Shown here: positions 49,145-59,110 of the stretch, one piece after another
How positions within the stretch are numbered: position 1 is the first letter of the stretch
How the letters are laid out: the number at the start of each line of letters is the position of its first letter
Source: Candidatus Rifleibacteriota bacterium
GTDB lineage: Bacteria > Muiribacteriota > Ozemobacteria > Ozemobacterales > Ozemobacteraceae
DNA length: 64,000 bases
Direction of reading: 5' to 3'
Assembly: GCA_015233565.1 (NCBI GenBank)
Contig: JADFXM010000022.1
Coordinates: 50,340 to 114,339 of the forward strand
The notes under the pieces: generated by a model
What the model was told of the DNA's origin: nothing
Seen by the model: the letters and a program-made list of their open reading frames with translations, nothing else
Database searches by the model: none
Program-made: the position numbers and the translations under genes

Positions 49145-50317
49145 TTAGTACCCAGCAGCACCAGTTTTATTTTGTTTTTCTTCAGTATACACCGAACGTT
49201 TGTCAACTGCGCTATCGCCTGAAATTGTCGTAATGGTATCGATTATTCTAACAAGAGAACCCGGGACGCCGTGAAAACTTCCATTTTGGCTCGGGAGCGA
49301 AATTCCCAGTCTTTGGGCTTCGGATAAACGTCGGGAACGAAGTTTTTCCATTTTTTCAATTGCGACGGAAAAAAGTCCCTTCCCTTTTTGAGGGCGGACA
49401 AATTCATTTTGCTTGCGGGATTCTGATTCCACTTTATTTGAATTGATTTTTACGATCGGCTCAATCAATTGTTGATTCGAAGAGATACTGAAGATTTCAC
49501 CATTTGATTGAACTTCAAATGGCTGGTTAAACCATGAACATTCTTCAGGCAGTCTTGTATTGTGAGTTATCTCTAACTCTGGCTTAGATTTGCTTTTCTT
49601 TTTCTTTTTGGAAATTTTCTGCTTCTTAACTTTTTGAGGGTTTTGCTCTTGAATAGGAGAAGCAATCACTTTTTCGGGAACTTGTGCAACAGGTGATGCC
49701 GTATTAACAGGTTGCTCTTTTTTGGATTTTTCTGATTTACGTTTTTCACTTTTCTTGCCGGCTTTTTTTCCATCTGCCTTTTTTTGATTAGGTTTCGCAG
49801 GTTTTTCAGCAGGCGAAGCTAAATTAGCTGAGGGAGTATTTTTTTCACCTTCATTCGGATTTAAAAGAGTTACGCCCTTAGCTTCGGTAGCCTTACTGGC
49901 CTTTTTGGGTTTTTTTGCCTTTTTCGAGTCACCTTTTGCTTCAGTCTTTGGAGTTTCAAGGTTTTTTGGAACAACGCTGGTTTGATCAGCTGCTGGAGCA
50001 ATAGACTTGGGGGTCTCAACCTTTTCGAGGGCACCCGGTTCAGCCGCAGGAGGTTTTGCAGGTTCTTCTTTTGGCATTTCTTTGAGAGTTTCGGGGTTTG
50101 CCACTTCACCACCAGCAGGCTTAGGAACCTCGGCAACAGGTGGGGCAGGCTCTTTTTCATTAATGGGCGGGGGTGCGGTTGGTGCCGCTAATTCAGTATT
50201 AGTGTTCGAATCTTCACCAAATACCTTGTCAAACGGCTGAAAAGACATAATAATCATTAATACAAAGAAAATGACTAATAAATTATCTCTATTAAGTATT
50301 GCATTCCGGAATCTCAT
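49145..50317 (-). CDS. Exported Pro/Ala/Lys-rich low-complexity protein
   Basis: The 390-residue protein has an N-terminal hydrophobic helix (about 12-27, LLVIFFVLMIIMSF) that may be an anchor or signal peptide. A long Pro/Ala/Glu region follows (about 40-110), then a Lys-rich tract (about 130-250, with KKAKKPKKASK and ISKKKKKSKSK). The C-terminal 130 residues are more ordered and contain CSWFNQPFEV and RSRRLSEAQRLG. Such Lys/Pro-rich linkers are seen in TonB-like or peptidoglycan-spanning proteins. No TonB C-terminus is seen. It lies just downstream of efp (39 bp) on the same strand. Its stop abuts a gene relic in the same frame, so the natural C-terminus may have been changed. Confidence 0.6.
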   Translation of the reverse strand: MRFRNAILNRDNLLVIFFVLMIIMSFQPFDKVFGEDSNTNTELAAPTAPPPINEKEPAPPVAEVPKPAGGEVANPETLKEMPKEEPAKPPAAEPGALEKVETPKSIAPAADQTSVVPKNLETPKTEAKGDSKKAKKPKKASKATEAKGVTLLNPNEGEKNTPSANLASPAEKPAKPNQKKADGKKAGKKSEKRKSEKSKKEQPVNTASPVAQVPEKVIASPIQEQNPQKVKKQKISKKKKKSKSKPELEITHNTRLPEECSWFNQPFEVQSNGEIFSISSNQQLIEPIVKINSNKVESESRKQNEFVRPQKGKGLFSVAIEKMEKLRSRRLSEAQRLGISLPSQNGSFHGVPGSLVRIIDTITTISGDSAVDKRSVYTEEKQNKTGAAGY

Positions 50318-50356
50318 TCGCCACCCCTTTTATCATTATTTTGTTAACATTACTAC

Positions 50357-50923
50357 TTATTTGTTAGCTCTTTCAAGATATTCACCCGTTCGAGTATCAA
50401 CCTTTATTAAATCTCCTATTTCGACAAAAAACGGAACTTGCGTTACATGTCCGCCTTCAAGAGTTGCAGGTTTTCCTCCGCCACTTGCAGTATTGCCTTT
50501 AATATTGGGCGGAGCTTCCAAAACTTTCAATACTACCCAAGTAGGAAGCTCAATCCCGATGGGCTTTCCTTCATATAATTTTACGGTAATTTCCATTTGC
50601 TCTTTCAAAAACTTCTTCGAATCACCAACAAATTCGTTATTCATATCCATTTGTTCATAATTTTGAACATCCATAAAATGGTGCATTGTTTCAGAGGAAT
50701 ACAAATATTGCATCGTCCTGGTTTCAACAACAGCTTCATCCACTTTTTCAGTAGTCTGAAATCTCTGCTGAAAAATTGCCCCAGTCTTAATACTTCGCAA
50801 TTTGGTTTGTGCCATAGCTCTCCAATTTCCCGGACGAACAAATTCGACCTCTACAACCTGGCACAATTCATTGTTAAAAATAATAATCATATTTCTTCTA
50901 ATATCGTTCGCAGTAATAGCCAT
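50357..50923 (-). CDS. efp: Translation elongation factor P
   Basis: The protein has 188 residues from the ATG at 50923 with AGGAG upstream. An open frame continues 27 codons further but is hydrophobic and unlike EF-P. All three OB-type domains are present (MAITANDIRRNMII..., TMHHFMDVQNYEQMDM, and the C-terminal GGHVTQVPFFVEIGDLIKVDTRTGEYLERA). EF-P relieves ribosome stalling at polyproline, which fits a genome with many Pro-rich exported proteins. The loop that carries the modified Lys or Arg reads RPGNWRAMAQ: Asn33 takes the place of the E. coli Lys34, with Arg two residues later. The usual modification is therefore unlikely. Confidence 0.95.
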   Translation of the reverse strand: MAITANDIRRNMIIIFNNELCQVVEVEFVRPGNWRAMAQTKLRSIKTGAIFQQRFQTTEKVDEAVVETRTMQYLYSSETMHHFMDVQNYEQMDMNNEFVGDSKKFLKEQMEITVKLYEGKPIGIELPTWVVLKVLEAPPNIKGNTASGGGKPATLEGGHVTQVPFFVEIGDLIKVDTRTGEYLERANK

Positions 50924-51407
50924 TGAAAAACTCCTATAAATAAAGATTTTCTGAATGTACCAATATACCATAAATGAGAAATAAATGAAAAAAGAATTTA
51001 TCAATCATTTATTATTAATATAAATATTTTTACAATTACATAATCATTATAATATTTTCATAAACCAATATTTGATAAATATTTACCCTTTTGCCCCTAT
51101 TTATTCTCTTTTTCCTGCCGATATATTTACAAGAATTTTCCAAAATCTCTAAAATTGCGCCTTTTTCATCTCTTGTATCAGCTCAAAATGGGGGTTGGCC
51201 AGCTATGCCACGTTACAAAAGGGTAAATGAAACTGATTTTTGTAGAATCGAATCAATAATCGGTTCAAAAAGCACATCACAAGCGCTTCAATGAATCCAT
51301 CAATAGTGACTTGCCAAGCAATGGACGAACTCTTTGGGAGAACGCTATCTGAAATGACATGCTTCCCTGAAATTGTCTGAAATTTCTAATTAAAAGAACC
51401 TAAAAAA
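50924..51407. other. Divergent intergenic region between efp and ftsK
   Basis: Very AT-rich up to 51075, then a stretch of mixed composition. No supported gene. It should contain promoters for both flanking genes. Confidence 0.4.
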
Positions 51408-54212
51408 ATGAATCAAAAAAAACTATTAATTCCTGAACCCAAGGCACGGAAGAAAGCTGAAAGAACTCGATCTCCGAAGTACGTCAAGCTTTCTACTGAT
51501 CCATCGCCGTCTTTGATTTCACCAAGCCAACGAAGTGAAGCTGTGGGCTTGATTCTTATTGGTATAAGTATTTTTTTTCTCTCGCTATTTCACAACCTTA
51601 TACCGTTCAAACTTGCCGGTTTACTAAACTTTCTTACGATTAATTTTGGAGTTGGAATTTACCTTGTTCCTGCAATCATTGGTTTAATGGGGCTTCAGCG
51701 CTTTTTAGAGCGACCATTTTGTCATTTGGCCTTTCGATTCCTTGGAGCTCTCGGCACCCTGGTTTTTGGTTTGGGGCTCCTCGGACTCGAAGGTGGAAAA
51801 GTGGGAGCAACCACATTCAATTTTTTTTCATCCAGGTTTGGGATTCTTCCATCCCGCCTGCTTTTTCTGTTTTTTACTTTGGCTTCTCTGATCTTTGCCC
51901 TTGATATTCTCTATAAAGATTTAATTATTGGAATTTTTTTCTTCATCAAATACTGCGTTGTTTTTTTTAAATGGCTTTGGAATGTTTTTATTGTTCTTAT
52001 TGCCTATTTAATTGGAGCAGTAAAAACCACAATCAATGCTCTCCACATTTGCTGGACCTATTTTCGAAGATTACTCCAAGAAAATTCGGATTCCCCCGAA
52101 TTTGAAATTGATGCCTCGACTGGAGTCAAACTTCTCACTTTTAACGACATTTCCACGACACCACCCTTTTCTCAATTGGCAACTCCCGACTATCAATCGA
52201 TTCCAAACCCTACCTCCTGGAGAGACGTCTCTTCTAGCGAGGAACCAGCACAAAAAGTAAAGACTATTCCACCAGCCAGCTCCTCCAAGGATTCACAAAA
52301 CGTTCCTTCCATTGAGCAAATGGTTAATTTTTCGCCACTGAATGTCCATGTTGGAAATTTAGCTTCAGAAGTAATGATTACTAATATTCCTCCAATACTT
52401 TTTCAGCCAGGCCCAGCAGAAAAAGTTGAACAAAAAACGCACCCCACCCCTTCGGATTCTGAGCCTCAAAAAAATGAACCCACCTTAAATCCACGACTTC
52501 CTGAAAAAATGCCTTTTACTTTAATCGGGAAAGGTGAACCTCAAAAACCTATTGATAACGTTTCAAAAAATTTCGTGGAATCCAAAAAGTTTTCCGAAAT
52601 TGGAAATACTCCGGTTCCGGAATCCCAGATCCTTCCTGCTTCACCAATTGACACTCATGACGAATTTGAAGAAGATTCCCCGGTTACCCTCGAAGATAAT
52701 TTAATCGACAAAGAAATTAAGGAACAATTAATTCAAGGTTCTGAACCTTCAACAAATACTGAGACCTCATCAGAAATTTCTCTTCCCCCTATCGATCTTC
52801 TAACAGTTCCTCCCCCAAGAGAATTTGAAGGACCCTCGGATCTATCTGAAAGATCTGCTTTGCTTCTTAAAACCCTTGACGAGTTTGGAATAAAAGCACA
52901 AATCACCGCTGTAGTCGAAGGGCCAGCTGTTTCAAGATTTGAACTTAAACCAGCACCTGGAATCAAAGTAGCCCGTTTCACTTCGCTAATAGACGACATT
53001 GCTCTTGCCCTTTCAGCGCCGGCAATTAGAATTGAAGCTCCGATTCCGGGAAAGCCCGCGTTGGGCATCGAAATTCCTAATTCCAAACCAAAACCGGTCT
53101 ATTTTTATGATTTGATTAAAAACGAGAAATTCCATTCTACGGAAACAATATTAAACCTTGCCCTCGGAGTAACCATTAACGGAAAGCCCGTCTTTGCGGA
53201 TCTGACAGACATGCCTCACTTGTTGATTGCCGGTTCCACCGGTTCAGGAAAGTCCGTTTGCATAAATACAATTATTGCCAGTATTCTGTTTCAAGCTCGT
53301 CCGGATCAGGTAAAAATGGTCATGATCGACCCCAAAATGGTTGAACTCTCCTCTTACAATGGAATTCCACATTTGATATCCCCGGTGGTTACAGACCCCA
53401 AAAAAGCTTCCGCAGCTCTCTTATGGGCGGTTGAAGAAATGGAACGCCGTTACGAACTTCTTGCATCCTGTGGAATGCGCAAAATTTCCACATATAATCA
53501 GGAGCTTCCAAGACTTCAGACAGAAATAGACTCCTCACTTTCTCCAATGCCATATATGGTAATAGTTATAGATGAGTTAGCAGATTTGATGATGACTGCC
53601 TCAGCCGAGGTCGAAGGTTCAATTTGTCGCCTCGCTCAGATGGCAAGAGCTGTCGGAATCCACCTTGTAATCGCCACTCAAAGACCGAGCGTGGATGTCT
53701 TAACAGGAACAATTAAAGCAAACCTCCCTTCCAGAATAGCTTTTTCAGTTACCTCCCACATTGATTCGCGAACAATCTTAGACACGAAAGGCGCGGAAAA
53801 GCTTCTTGGAAAAGGCGATATGCTTTTCGTTCCCAAAGGAAGGAACAAACCACTCAGACTTCAAGGAGCCTTTGTATCTGATCAGGAACTCCTCGCTATT
53901 GCCGAGTGGGTAAAAGATCAAAGAAAACCTGAGTATATCGATATTGCCCCAAATCAATCAGGAGAGGGTGAAAAAAGTTCTTTGGCAGAAGAAAATGATT
54001 CGAGCGATGATTCCAAACTGATAAGTGAAATCACATCATGGCTCCAGACTCAAGAAAAAACTTCAACAAGTATGCTTCAACGGAAGTTCAAGATAGGGTA
54101 TAATAGGGCAGCAAGAATTATGGACTTGTTTGAAGAAAAAGGATTAGTTGGGCCATCAGACGGCTCTAACAAGAGAAGAGTTATGGGGAAAAGGAGCGAC
54201 GTTGAGCAATGA
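51408..54212 (+). CDS. ftsK: DNA translocase FtsK/SpoIIIE
   Basis: The 934-residue protein has an N-terminal membrane domain with about four helices (residues 45-205), a Pro/Ser/Glu-rich linker (about 225-470) and the motor domain (about 480-850). The motor has Walker A AGSTGSGKSVC (near residue 608), VKMVMIDPKMVELSSYNGIPHL, Walker B YMVIVIDELADLMM and ATQRPSVDVLTGTIKANLPSRIAF. The C-terminal winged-helix gamma domain (about 865-925, STSMLQRKFKIGYNRAARIMD) reads KOPS-type polar sequences. It pumps chromosome ends at the division septum to allow dimer resolution. Its stop overlaps the start of the giant TPR gene (ATGA). Confidence 0.95.
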   Translation: MNQKKLLIPEPKARKKAERTRSPKYVKLSTDPSPSLISPSQRSEAVGLILIGISIFFLSLFHNLIPFKLAGLLNFLTINFGVGIYLVPAIIGLMGLQRFLERPFCHLAFRFLGALGTLVFGLGLLGLEGGKVGATTFNFFSSRFGILPSRLLFLFFTLASLIFALDILYKDLIIGIFFFIKYCVVFFKWLWNVFIVLIAYLIGAVKTTINALHICWTYFRRLLQENSDSPEFEIDASTGVKLLTFNDISTTPPFSQLATPDYQSIPNPTSWRDVSSSEEPAQKVKTIPPASSSKDSQNVPSIEQMVNFSPLNVHVGNLASEVMITNIPPILFQPGPAEKVEQKTHPTPSDSEPQKNEPTLNPRLPEKMPFTLIGKGEPQKPIDNVSKNFVESKKFSEIGNTPVPESQILPASPIDTHDEFEEDSPVTLEDNLIDKEIKEQLIQGSEPSTNTETSSEISLPPIDLLTVPPPREFEGPSDLSERSALLLKTLDEFGIKAQITAVVEGPAVSRFELKPAPGIKVARFTSLIDDIALALSAPAIRIEAPIPGKPALGIEIPNSKPKPVYFYDLIKNEKFHSTETILNLALGVTINGKPVFADLTDMPHLLIAGSTGSGKSVCINTIIASILFQARPDQVKMVMIDPKMVELSSYNGIPHLISPVVTDPKKASAALLWAVEEMERRYELLASCGMRKISTYNQELPRLQTEIDSSLSPMPYMVIVIDELADLMMTASAEVEGSICRLAQMARAVGIHLVIATQRPSVDVLTGTIKANLPSRIAFSVTSHIDSRTILDTKGAEKLLGKGDMLFVPKGRNKPLRLQGAFVSDQELLAIAEWVKDQRKPEYIDIAPNQSGEGEKSSLAEENDSSDDSKLISEITSWLQTQEKTSTSMLQRKFKIGYNRAARIMDLFEEKGLVGPSDGSNKRRVMGKRSDVEQ

Positions 54213-57200
54213 CCAAAACAGTTTGTCCCTTTCTGGGATTCCACAAGGAAAATGATCGTTTAAGTTCATCCTGTATCCTTGAGAAGTGCCATTTTTTCAA
54301 TGGTTCAGCACAATGTTGCATTTTCCTTGAAGTCGGAAACGCTTCCAGAGAATATATCGTTTCGCTAAAAAAACTATCCGAGCAAAACGAATTGTTTCTC
54401 CTATCTGATCGGGCCAAAGACCTATCTGAAAATGACAAAAATGAACGTGTAAGTCTTTATTTTTCTCAGGCTGGAATACATTTCAGCAGAGGAGATCTGG
54501 ATCGAGCCCTCCTGGATTTCCGCAAAGCATTGATTCTTTCGCCAACTGATTCGAAAGTCCTTTCAGCAATTGGAGATATTTTTTCCAAAAAGGGAATCAA
54601 TGATGAAGCCATTTCATCATACAAATCGGCGCTCAGATATTCACCTGAAGACGTTGAGATCTGGTTAAAGCTGATTCTCCAATATCGGGCAATGTTTGCT
54701 ACGCTCCCCCATCGAGAGCGGCTATATGAAGATGTTATTCTTAAACTCCGAGAAGAGCTGCGTAGCCTGGAATCCCAATCTATCGCGAATTGTGTAATGG
54801 GATTCGTTCTTTTGATCCTGCATTCTTCAAACAACGAAGGCTTTAAAACCCAACGTGAAGAAGCCATGGAACTAATGAAGCGAGCTCTGGAGGTTAGCGA
54901 AGAGAATATCTGGGCATATATTGGATTAAAAGACATTTTCTTCTACGAGAATATGTTTGAACAGGCCATTGAACAAATTCAGGCTGCTTTAAGAGTCATC
55001 CCTGAAAATCCACGCCTTAATTTTGAAATTGGGGAATGCTACCTGCTTTCTCAAGCAGAGCACCCATTGATTGATGAGATTGCTTTAAGCAAAGCAGAAC
55101 AATATTACCGCAAATCAATTGAACTTGATCCTCTCTACGCCTCGGCCTTCTTTAGAATCGGTTATATCAATGAGCAAAAAACAAATTATGACCAGGCCAT
55201 GGAATTTTATCAACAGGGCCTTGGAATTAATCCAATTAATCCATTTGCCAGATTCCGCTTAGGAAAAATTTACGCATTAAATGGAATGTTGGATATGGCT
55301 ATTGAGCAACTGAGGCAAGTGATAGATCTCTCTGAGAAATATCGTCCCGAAAGTTATCAGGAAGGCTATATTTTCAACAAATTAAAATTTTTTAAGGAAG
55401 CTTCAGCACTGGGTTCCTTCATCGAATTAGGAAAAATCTTTACTCGACGCCGCCAATACAGAGATGCCCAGGAAGCCTATCAAAAAGCCCTGGCCCTTGA
55501 TCCTAATAGTCCCGTGGCAGTGATGAACCAGATTGATTTGCTTAAAATCCAGCATCAGAACGACAAAGAACAGGAAATTGTCTTTGACAAGTTATTGGAA
55601 AACTATAAAACCTCTGTTTTAGCGGATTCCCAAAATCCCGTCACTCATTTTGCGTTAGCTTATGCATGCAGTATCCTGAATTCAAAGATACCTGAAAAAC
55701 AAGAGGAAAGAAGAGAACAAGCACTTAACGGTTATCAAATGGCAGTGAATTTGAATCCAAATTTCATGCACGCCTATTGGGGATTAAAGGATTCTTATTT
55801 AAACCCGCTTCCGGGCATGGATTTCCTCTTTGACGAAGCTTTTGAGGCATGTCAAAAAGTGGTTGAGCTTGATCCCGCCAATCCTAGAGCCTATTACGAA
55901 CTCGGCGAAGTTTTTCGAAAAAAGGGAAATTTGGAAGAAGCCGATAAAAATTACAATCAGTCGATTCAGAAAGATCCCTCATTCCTTCCGGCTTACTTCA
56001 GCATGGCAAGCATCCGCTTTACCAATAACAGGTTCGATGAAGCCATCAGGCTTTTCCAAAGGGTGATCAGAATCAATCCAAATTACTCCCAAGGCTATTT
56101 CGAACTGGGAAAAGTTTACAAAGAGATCAAACAAAACGAAAAAGCCCTCAGCAATTTGAAAAAAGCTCTTGAATTAGACATGGATTACCTCGATGCCCAT
56201 TTGGTCATTGCCGACATCTATTTCCAGGAAAGCCAACGCGACAACGCGATGGTCAGATACAAACGCATCCTGGAAATTGAGCCGGAAAATTTAATTGCAC
56301 ATTACCGAATCGCCAAGCTTCACGACCAGAGTGGAGAATTCGAGCAGGCATTGAAGGAATACAGATACGCTATTTCTATTTCCCGCGAACCAACGGAAAT
56401 CAAATTCGACCTGGCAAATATGTTTGTTTCCAAAAATCGTTGGACTGAAGCACAAGAAGTATTAGAAGAAATCCTCAAAGTACGAAATACTCATGTTGAG
56501 GCATTGTTGCTCCTGGCAAGGGTTCTGGAAAAGCTTACGAAAAGCGATCAAGCGGAAAAACAGTATCTCAGAGTTATCGAAATCGATCCCGATCTTTTAT
56601 CCGCTCACGAAAGTCTGGCTATTCTGTATGATAAAACCGGACAGATTTACAAAGCTGAAGACGAATATTCAAAAGTTGTAGGCCTTAGCCCCGAACACAT
56701 ATCCGCTCACATGGCACTTGCACGTATTTTTATGAGTAGGGACCTGCTTGATAAGGCCTTAAATTCACTCAACTCTGCAATTTCCTTCGACCCGAAAAAT
56801 TTTGGAGCCTACATAGAATTGGCAAGAATTTATGAGAGCAAAAATATGGGCGAAAAAGCTGTAAATGCCTTTAAAAAAGCTCTTGAAATCAATCCTGAGT
56901 CAGCTGATGCTCATTTGAAGCTTGCAGAAGTGCATTATCGTGTTGAAAATTTCAAGGAAGCCATCAATGAATTCCAGTTCACCTTACAGATAGACCCCAA
57001 CAGAGTTGAAGCTCTGTCGGCCCTCGGCGAGATCTACTATAATATTGACGACTATGAATCTGCATCTAACTGCTTCAGGAGATTTGTTGAATTGGAACCA
57101 CGCAATCAGGCGGCAAGATACTGGCTCGCAGAGTCATTTTACCACATCGGAGAACTTGAAAAAGCTCTTGACGAATATCTAAAGGTTGTTGAAATCAATG

Positions 57201-59053
57201 ACGAACGAACAGACGCTCTGATTCGATTAGGGCAGATTCTCTCATCTATGGAACGCTGGAATGACGCGGCAAAATATTTTAAAAAAGTATTTGACACTGA
57301 TCCACAAAATTCCCGAATTCATTTCGAATTGGGAAAAGTTTACGACAAGCTCAACATGCTTGCTGAATCTCTCAACGAATTTGAGATTGCACTCCGCTCT
57401 GACCCAAGAAATACCGAAATTGTAACTTCCATGGGCCTAATCCATAGAAAACAGGGAAATCTGGATATGGCTATAGAGCGTTTCCTTAAATCATTGGAAC
57501 TCGAACCGCGAAACTGGATCGCACATTTCGAAATTGGAAAAGCGTATATTAACAAGGGAAGAGTCGACAAAGCCATCCAGGAATTCAAAGAAGCCCTGAA
57601 AATTAATCCCAACGAAATTGGAACAAACATCGAATTAGCAAAAGCACTAATCAGTCAGGGAATAATTGATGAAGCGATAGAATCATTTAAAACCGTTACC
57701 AAACTTGATCCTGATAACGCCTCAGCGCATTATGAGCTAGGAATGATTTTATCCAATCTCGGTCAGACCGATCAGGCAATTTCAGAGTTCAGAACAGTCA
57801 TCGCTCTTTCCCAGAATAATGCACGTGCTCATCTTGAACTTGGAAGACTTCTCAGGGAAAAAGAACGTTTCGACGAAGCAGCCGGTGAATTTATGAAAGC
57901 CGGCGATATTGATCGAATAAATCCTGTAATAAAATTTGAATTGGGTGAGGTGTTTTTCCGCAAAGGAAGTTTCGAAGACTCCATAGCGGCGTTTAATCAA
58001 ACTCTTGAACTTCAGGAAGACTACGTTGACGTCTATCCAAAACTGGGAGCAATTTATTCCCACCTGGAAAATTGGGAAAAAGCAAGAGAACACTATAAAA
58101 AAGCGATCGAATTGAAAGCTGAAAGCTATTCGGTTTACAGCGAATACGGTGAAGTTTGCGAAAAGCTTGACGACCTTGACGGAGCAATCGAAGCTTTTGA
58201 AAACGCCCTCTCATACAAGCCTGGCAACATTAACATCATCTACCGCCTAGGCGCAAAATATAAAACTTTGAAAAAGTTCGATAAAATGCTGGGACTTTAT
58301 GAAAAGGCAATTTCTCTATCTCCCAAAAATGCGCTATTGCATTTTGAGTTGGGAGAGGCACATAAAGGTCTGGGAAATCTTGATGCAGCCATCGAAAAAT
58401 ACGAAGAAGCTCTCGAATTCAATTCTGATCTTTTAGAATGCATCTATTCTCTCGGAGACATTTACTGGACAAAAAAATATTACGATAAGATGGTGAATTT
58501 GTATCGAAAGGCAATAGCCCTTTATCCGACAAATTGTCGTGCTCATTTTGAGCTAGGCAAGGCGTTCAAAAAGAAATTCAAAATTAATGAGGCGATGGAT
58601 GAATTCAAGAAAGTCATCAATCTTGATTCAAACCATCCTGATGTTTTCTTCGAATTGGGTAGCCTGTATTTGGAAAATGGAATGATCCCGGAAGCAATAG
58701 ATTCCCTCAAGAGGGCTGTCAACCTTAACCCGGAAAACGGTGAAGCACTCTTTTTTCTGGGAAAAGCTTTTGAAGAAACGGGTGAAATGGAAAAATCAAC
58801 TATTTTCTTCCAGAAAGCACGCAACCTAATGTCCGAAAATGTTGAAATTCTTACAAAACTTGGAGCTGATTATTTCAGTAAGGGAAAATATACTGAAGCA
58901 TTGAACGAATTGTTGAGAGCTTCAAAACTTCCAAATGCCGCAAGTGAGGTCTTTTTTCTACTCGGAAAAACTTACAAAGCCCTTGGAAAAAAAGAAGAAG
59001 CAATTTCTGCTTTCGAAAAAGCTGATTCACTTGAGCAAACGGAAACAAAGTGA
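54209..59053 (+). CDS. Giant TPR protein with Cys-rich N-terminus
   Basis: The protein has 1614 residues. The N-terminal 40 hold five cysteines (C6, C22, C27, C36, C37), which may bind a metal. From about residue 80 to the end it is an almost continuous array of tetratricopeptide repeats, about 40, with the usual W-x2-LG and A-x2-Y/F-x2-A/AL-x-L-x-P pattern (for example AVNAFKKALEINPESADAHLKLAEVHY). There is no signal peptide or membrane helix, so it is cytoplasmic or peripheral. The array would form a long superhelix for protein binding. The four-base overlap with ftsK suggests coupled translation, so it may be recruited to the divisome or translocase. The next gene is a paralogue. Confidence 0.85.
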   Translation: MTKTVCPFLGFHKENDRLSSSCILEKCHFFNGSAQCCIFLEVGNASREYIVSLKKLSEQNELFLLSDRAKDLSENDKNERVSLYFSQAGIHFSRGDLDRALLDFRKALILSPTDSKVLSAIGDIFSKKGINDEAISSYKSALRYSPEDVEIWLKLILQYRAMFATLPHRERLYEDVILKLREELRSLESQSIANCVMGFVLLILHSSNNEGFKTQREEAMELMKRALEVSEENIWAYIGLKDIFFYENMFEQAIEQIQAALRVIPENPRLNFEIGECYLLSQAEHPLIDEIALSKAEQYYRKSIELDPLYASAFFRIGYINEQKTNYDQAMEFYQQGLGINPINPFARFRLGKIYALNGMLDMAIEQLRQVIDLSEKYRPESYQEGYIFNKLKFFKEASALGSFIELGKIFTRRRQYRDAQEAYQKALALDPNSPVAVMNQIDLLKIQHQNDKEQEIVFDKLLENYKTSVLADSQNPVTHFALAYACSILNSKIPEKQEERREQALNGYQMAVNLNPNFMHAYWGLKDSYLNPLPGMDFLFDEAFEACQKVVELDPANPRAYYELGEVFRKKGNLEEADKNYNQSIQKDPSFLPAYFSMASIRFTNNRFDEAIRLFQRVIRINPNYSQGYFELGKVYKEIKQNEKALSNLKKALELDMDYLDAHLVIADIYFQESQRDNAMVRYKRILEIEPENLIAHYRIAKLHDQSGEFEQALKEYRYAISISREPTEIKFDLANMFVSKNRWTEAQEVLEEILKVRNTHVEALLLLARVLEKLTKSDQAEKQYLRVIEIDPDLLSAHESLAILYDKTGQIYKAEDEYSKVVGLSPEHISAHMALARIFMSRDLLDKALNSLNSAISFDPKNFGAYIELARIYESKNMGEKAVNAFKKALEINPESADAHLKLAEVHYRVENFKEAINEFQFTLQIDPNRVEALSALGEIYYNIDDYESASNCFRRFVELEPRNQAARYWLAESFYHIGELEKALDEYLKVVEINDERTDALIRLGQILSSMERWNDAAKYFKKVFDTDPQNSRIHFELGKVYDKLNMLAESLNEFEIALRSDPRNTEIVTSMGLIHRKQGNLDMAIERFLKSLELEPRNWIAHFEIGKAYINKGRVDKAIQEFKEALKINPNEIGTNIELAKALISQGIIDEAIESFKTVTKLDPDNASAHYELGMILSNLGQTDQAISEFRTVIALSQNNARAHLELGRLLREKERFDEAAGEFMKAGDIDRINPVIKFELGEVFFRKGSFEDSIAAFNQTLELQEDYVDVYPKLGAIYSHLENWEKAREHYKKAIELKAESYSVYSEYGEVCEKLDDLDGAIEAFENALSYKPGNINIIYRLGAKYKTLKKFDKMLGLYEKAISLSPKNALLHFELGEAHKGLGNLDAAIEKYEEALEFNSDLLECIYSLGDIYWTKKYYDKMVNLYRKAIALYPTNCRAHFELGKAFKKKFKINEAMDEFKKVINLDSNHPDVFFELGSLYLENGMIPEAIDSLKRAVNLNPENGEALFFLGKAFEETGEMEKSTIFFQKARNLMSENVEILTKLGADYFSKGKYTEALNELLRASKLPNAASEVFFLLGKTYKALGKKEEAISAFEKADSLEQTETK

Positions 59054-59110
59054 TAAATTGAAATCTGAAAAAATGCAATTGCTTAATCACAGCAGCAGGA
59101 GTCTCTGGAA

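Noticed and set aside
48939..49148. Plus-strand frame of 69 codons
   Set aside because: It is antisense to the HicB-like remnant, whose minus-strand reading gives a recognisable helix-turn-helix.
50007..50240. Plus-strand Gly/Ala/Ser-rich frame
   Set aside because: Antisense of the Pro/Ala-rich segment of the minus-strand gene at 49145-50317.
51091..51294. Plus-strand frame of 67 codons before ftsK
   Set aside because: No credible ribosome site. Composition looks intergenic, and nothing is recognisable in the peptide.
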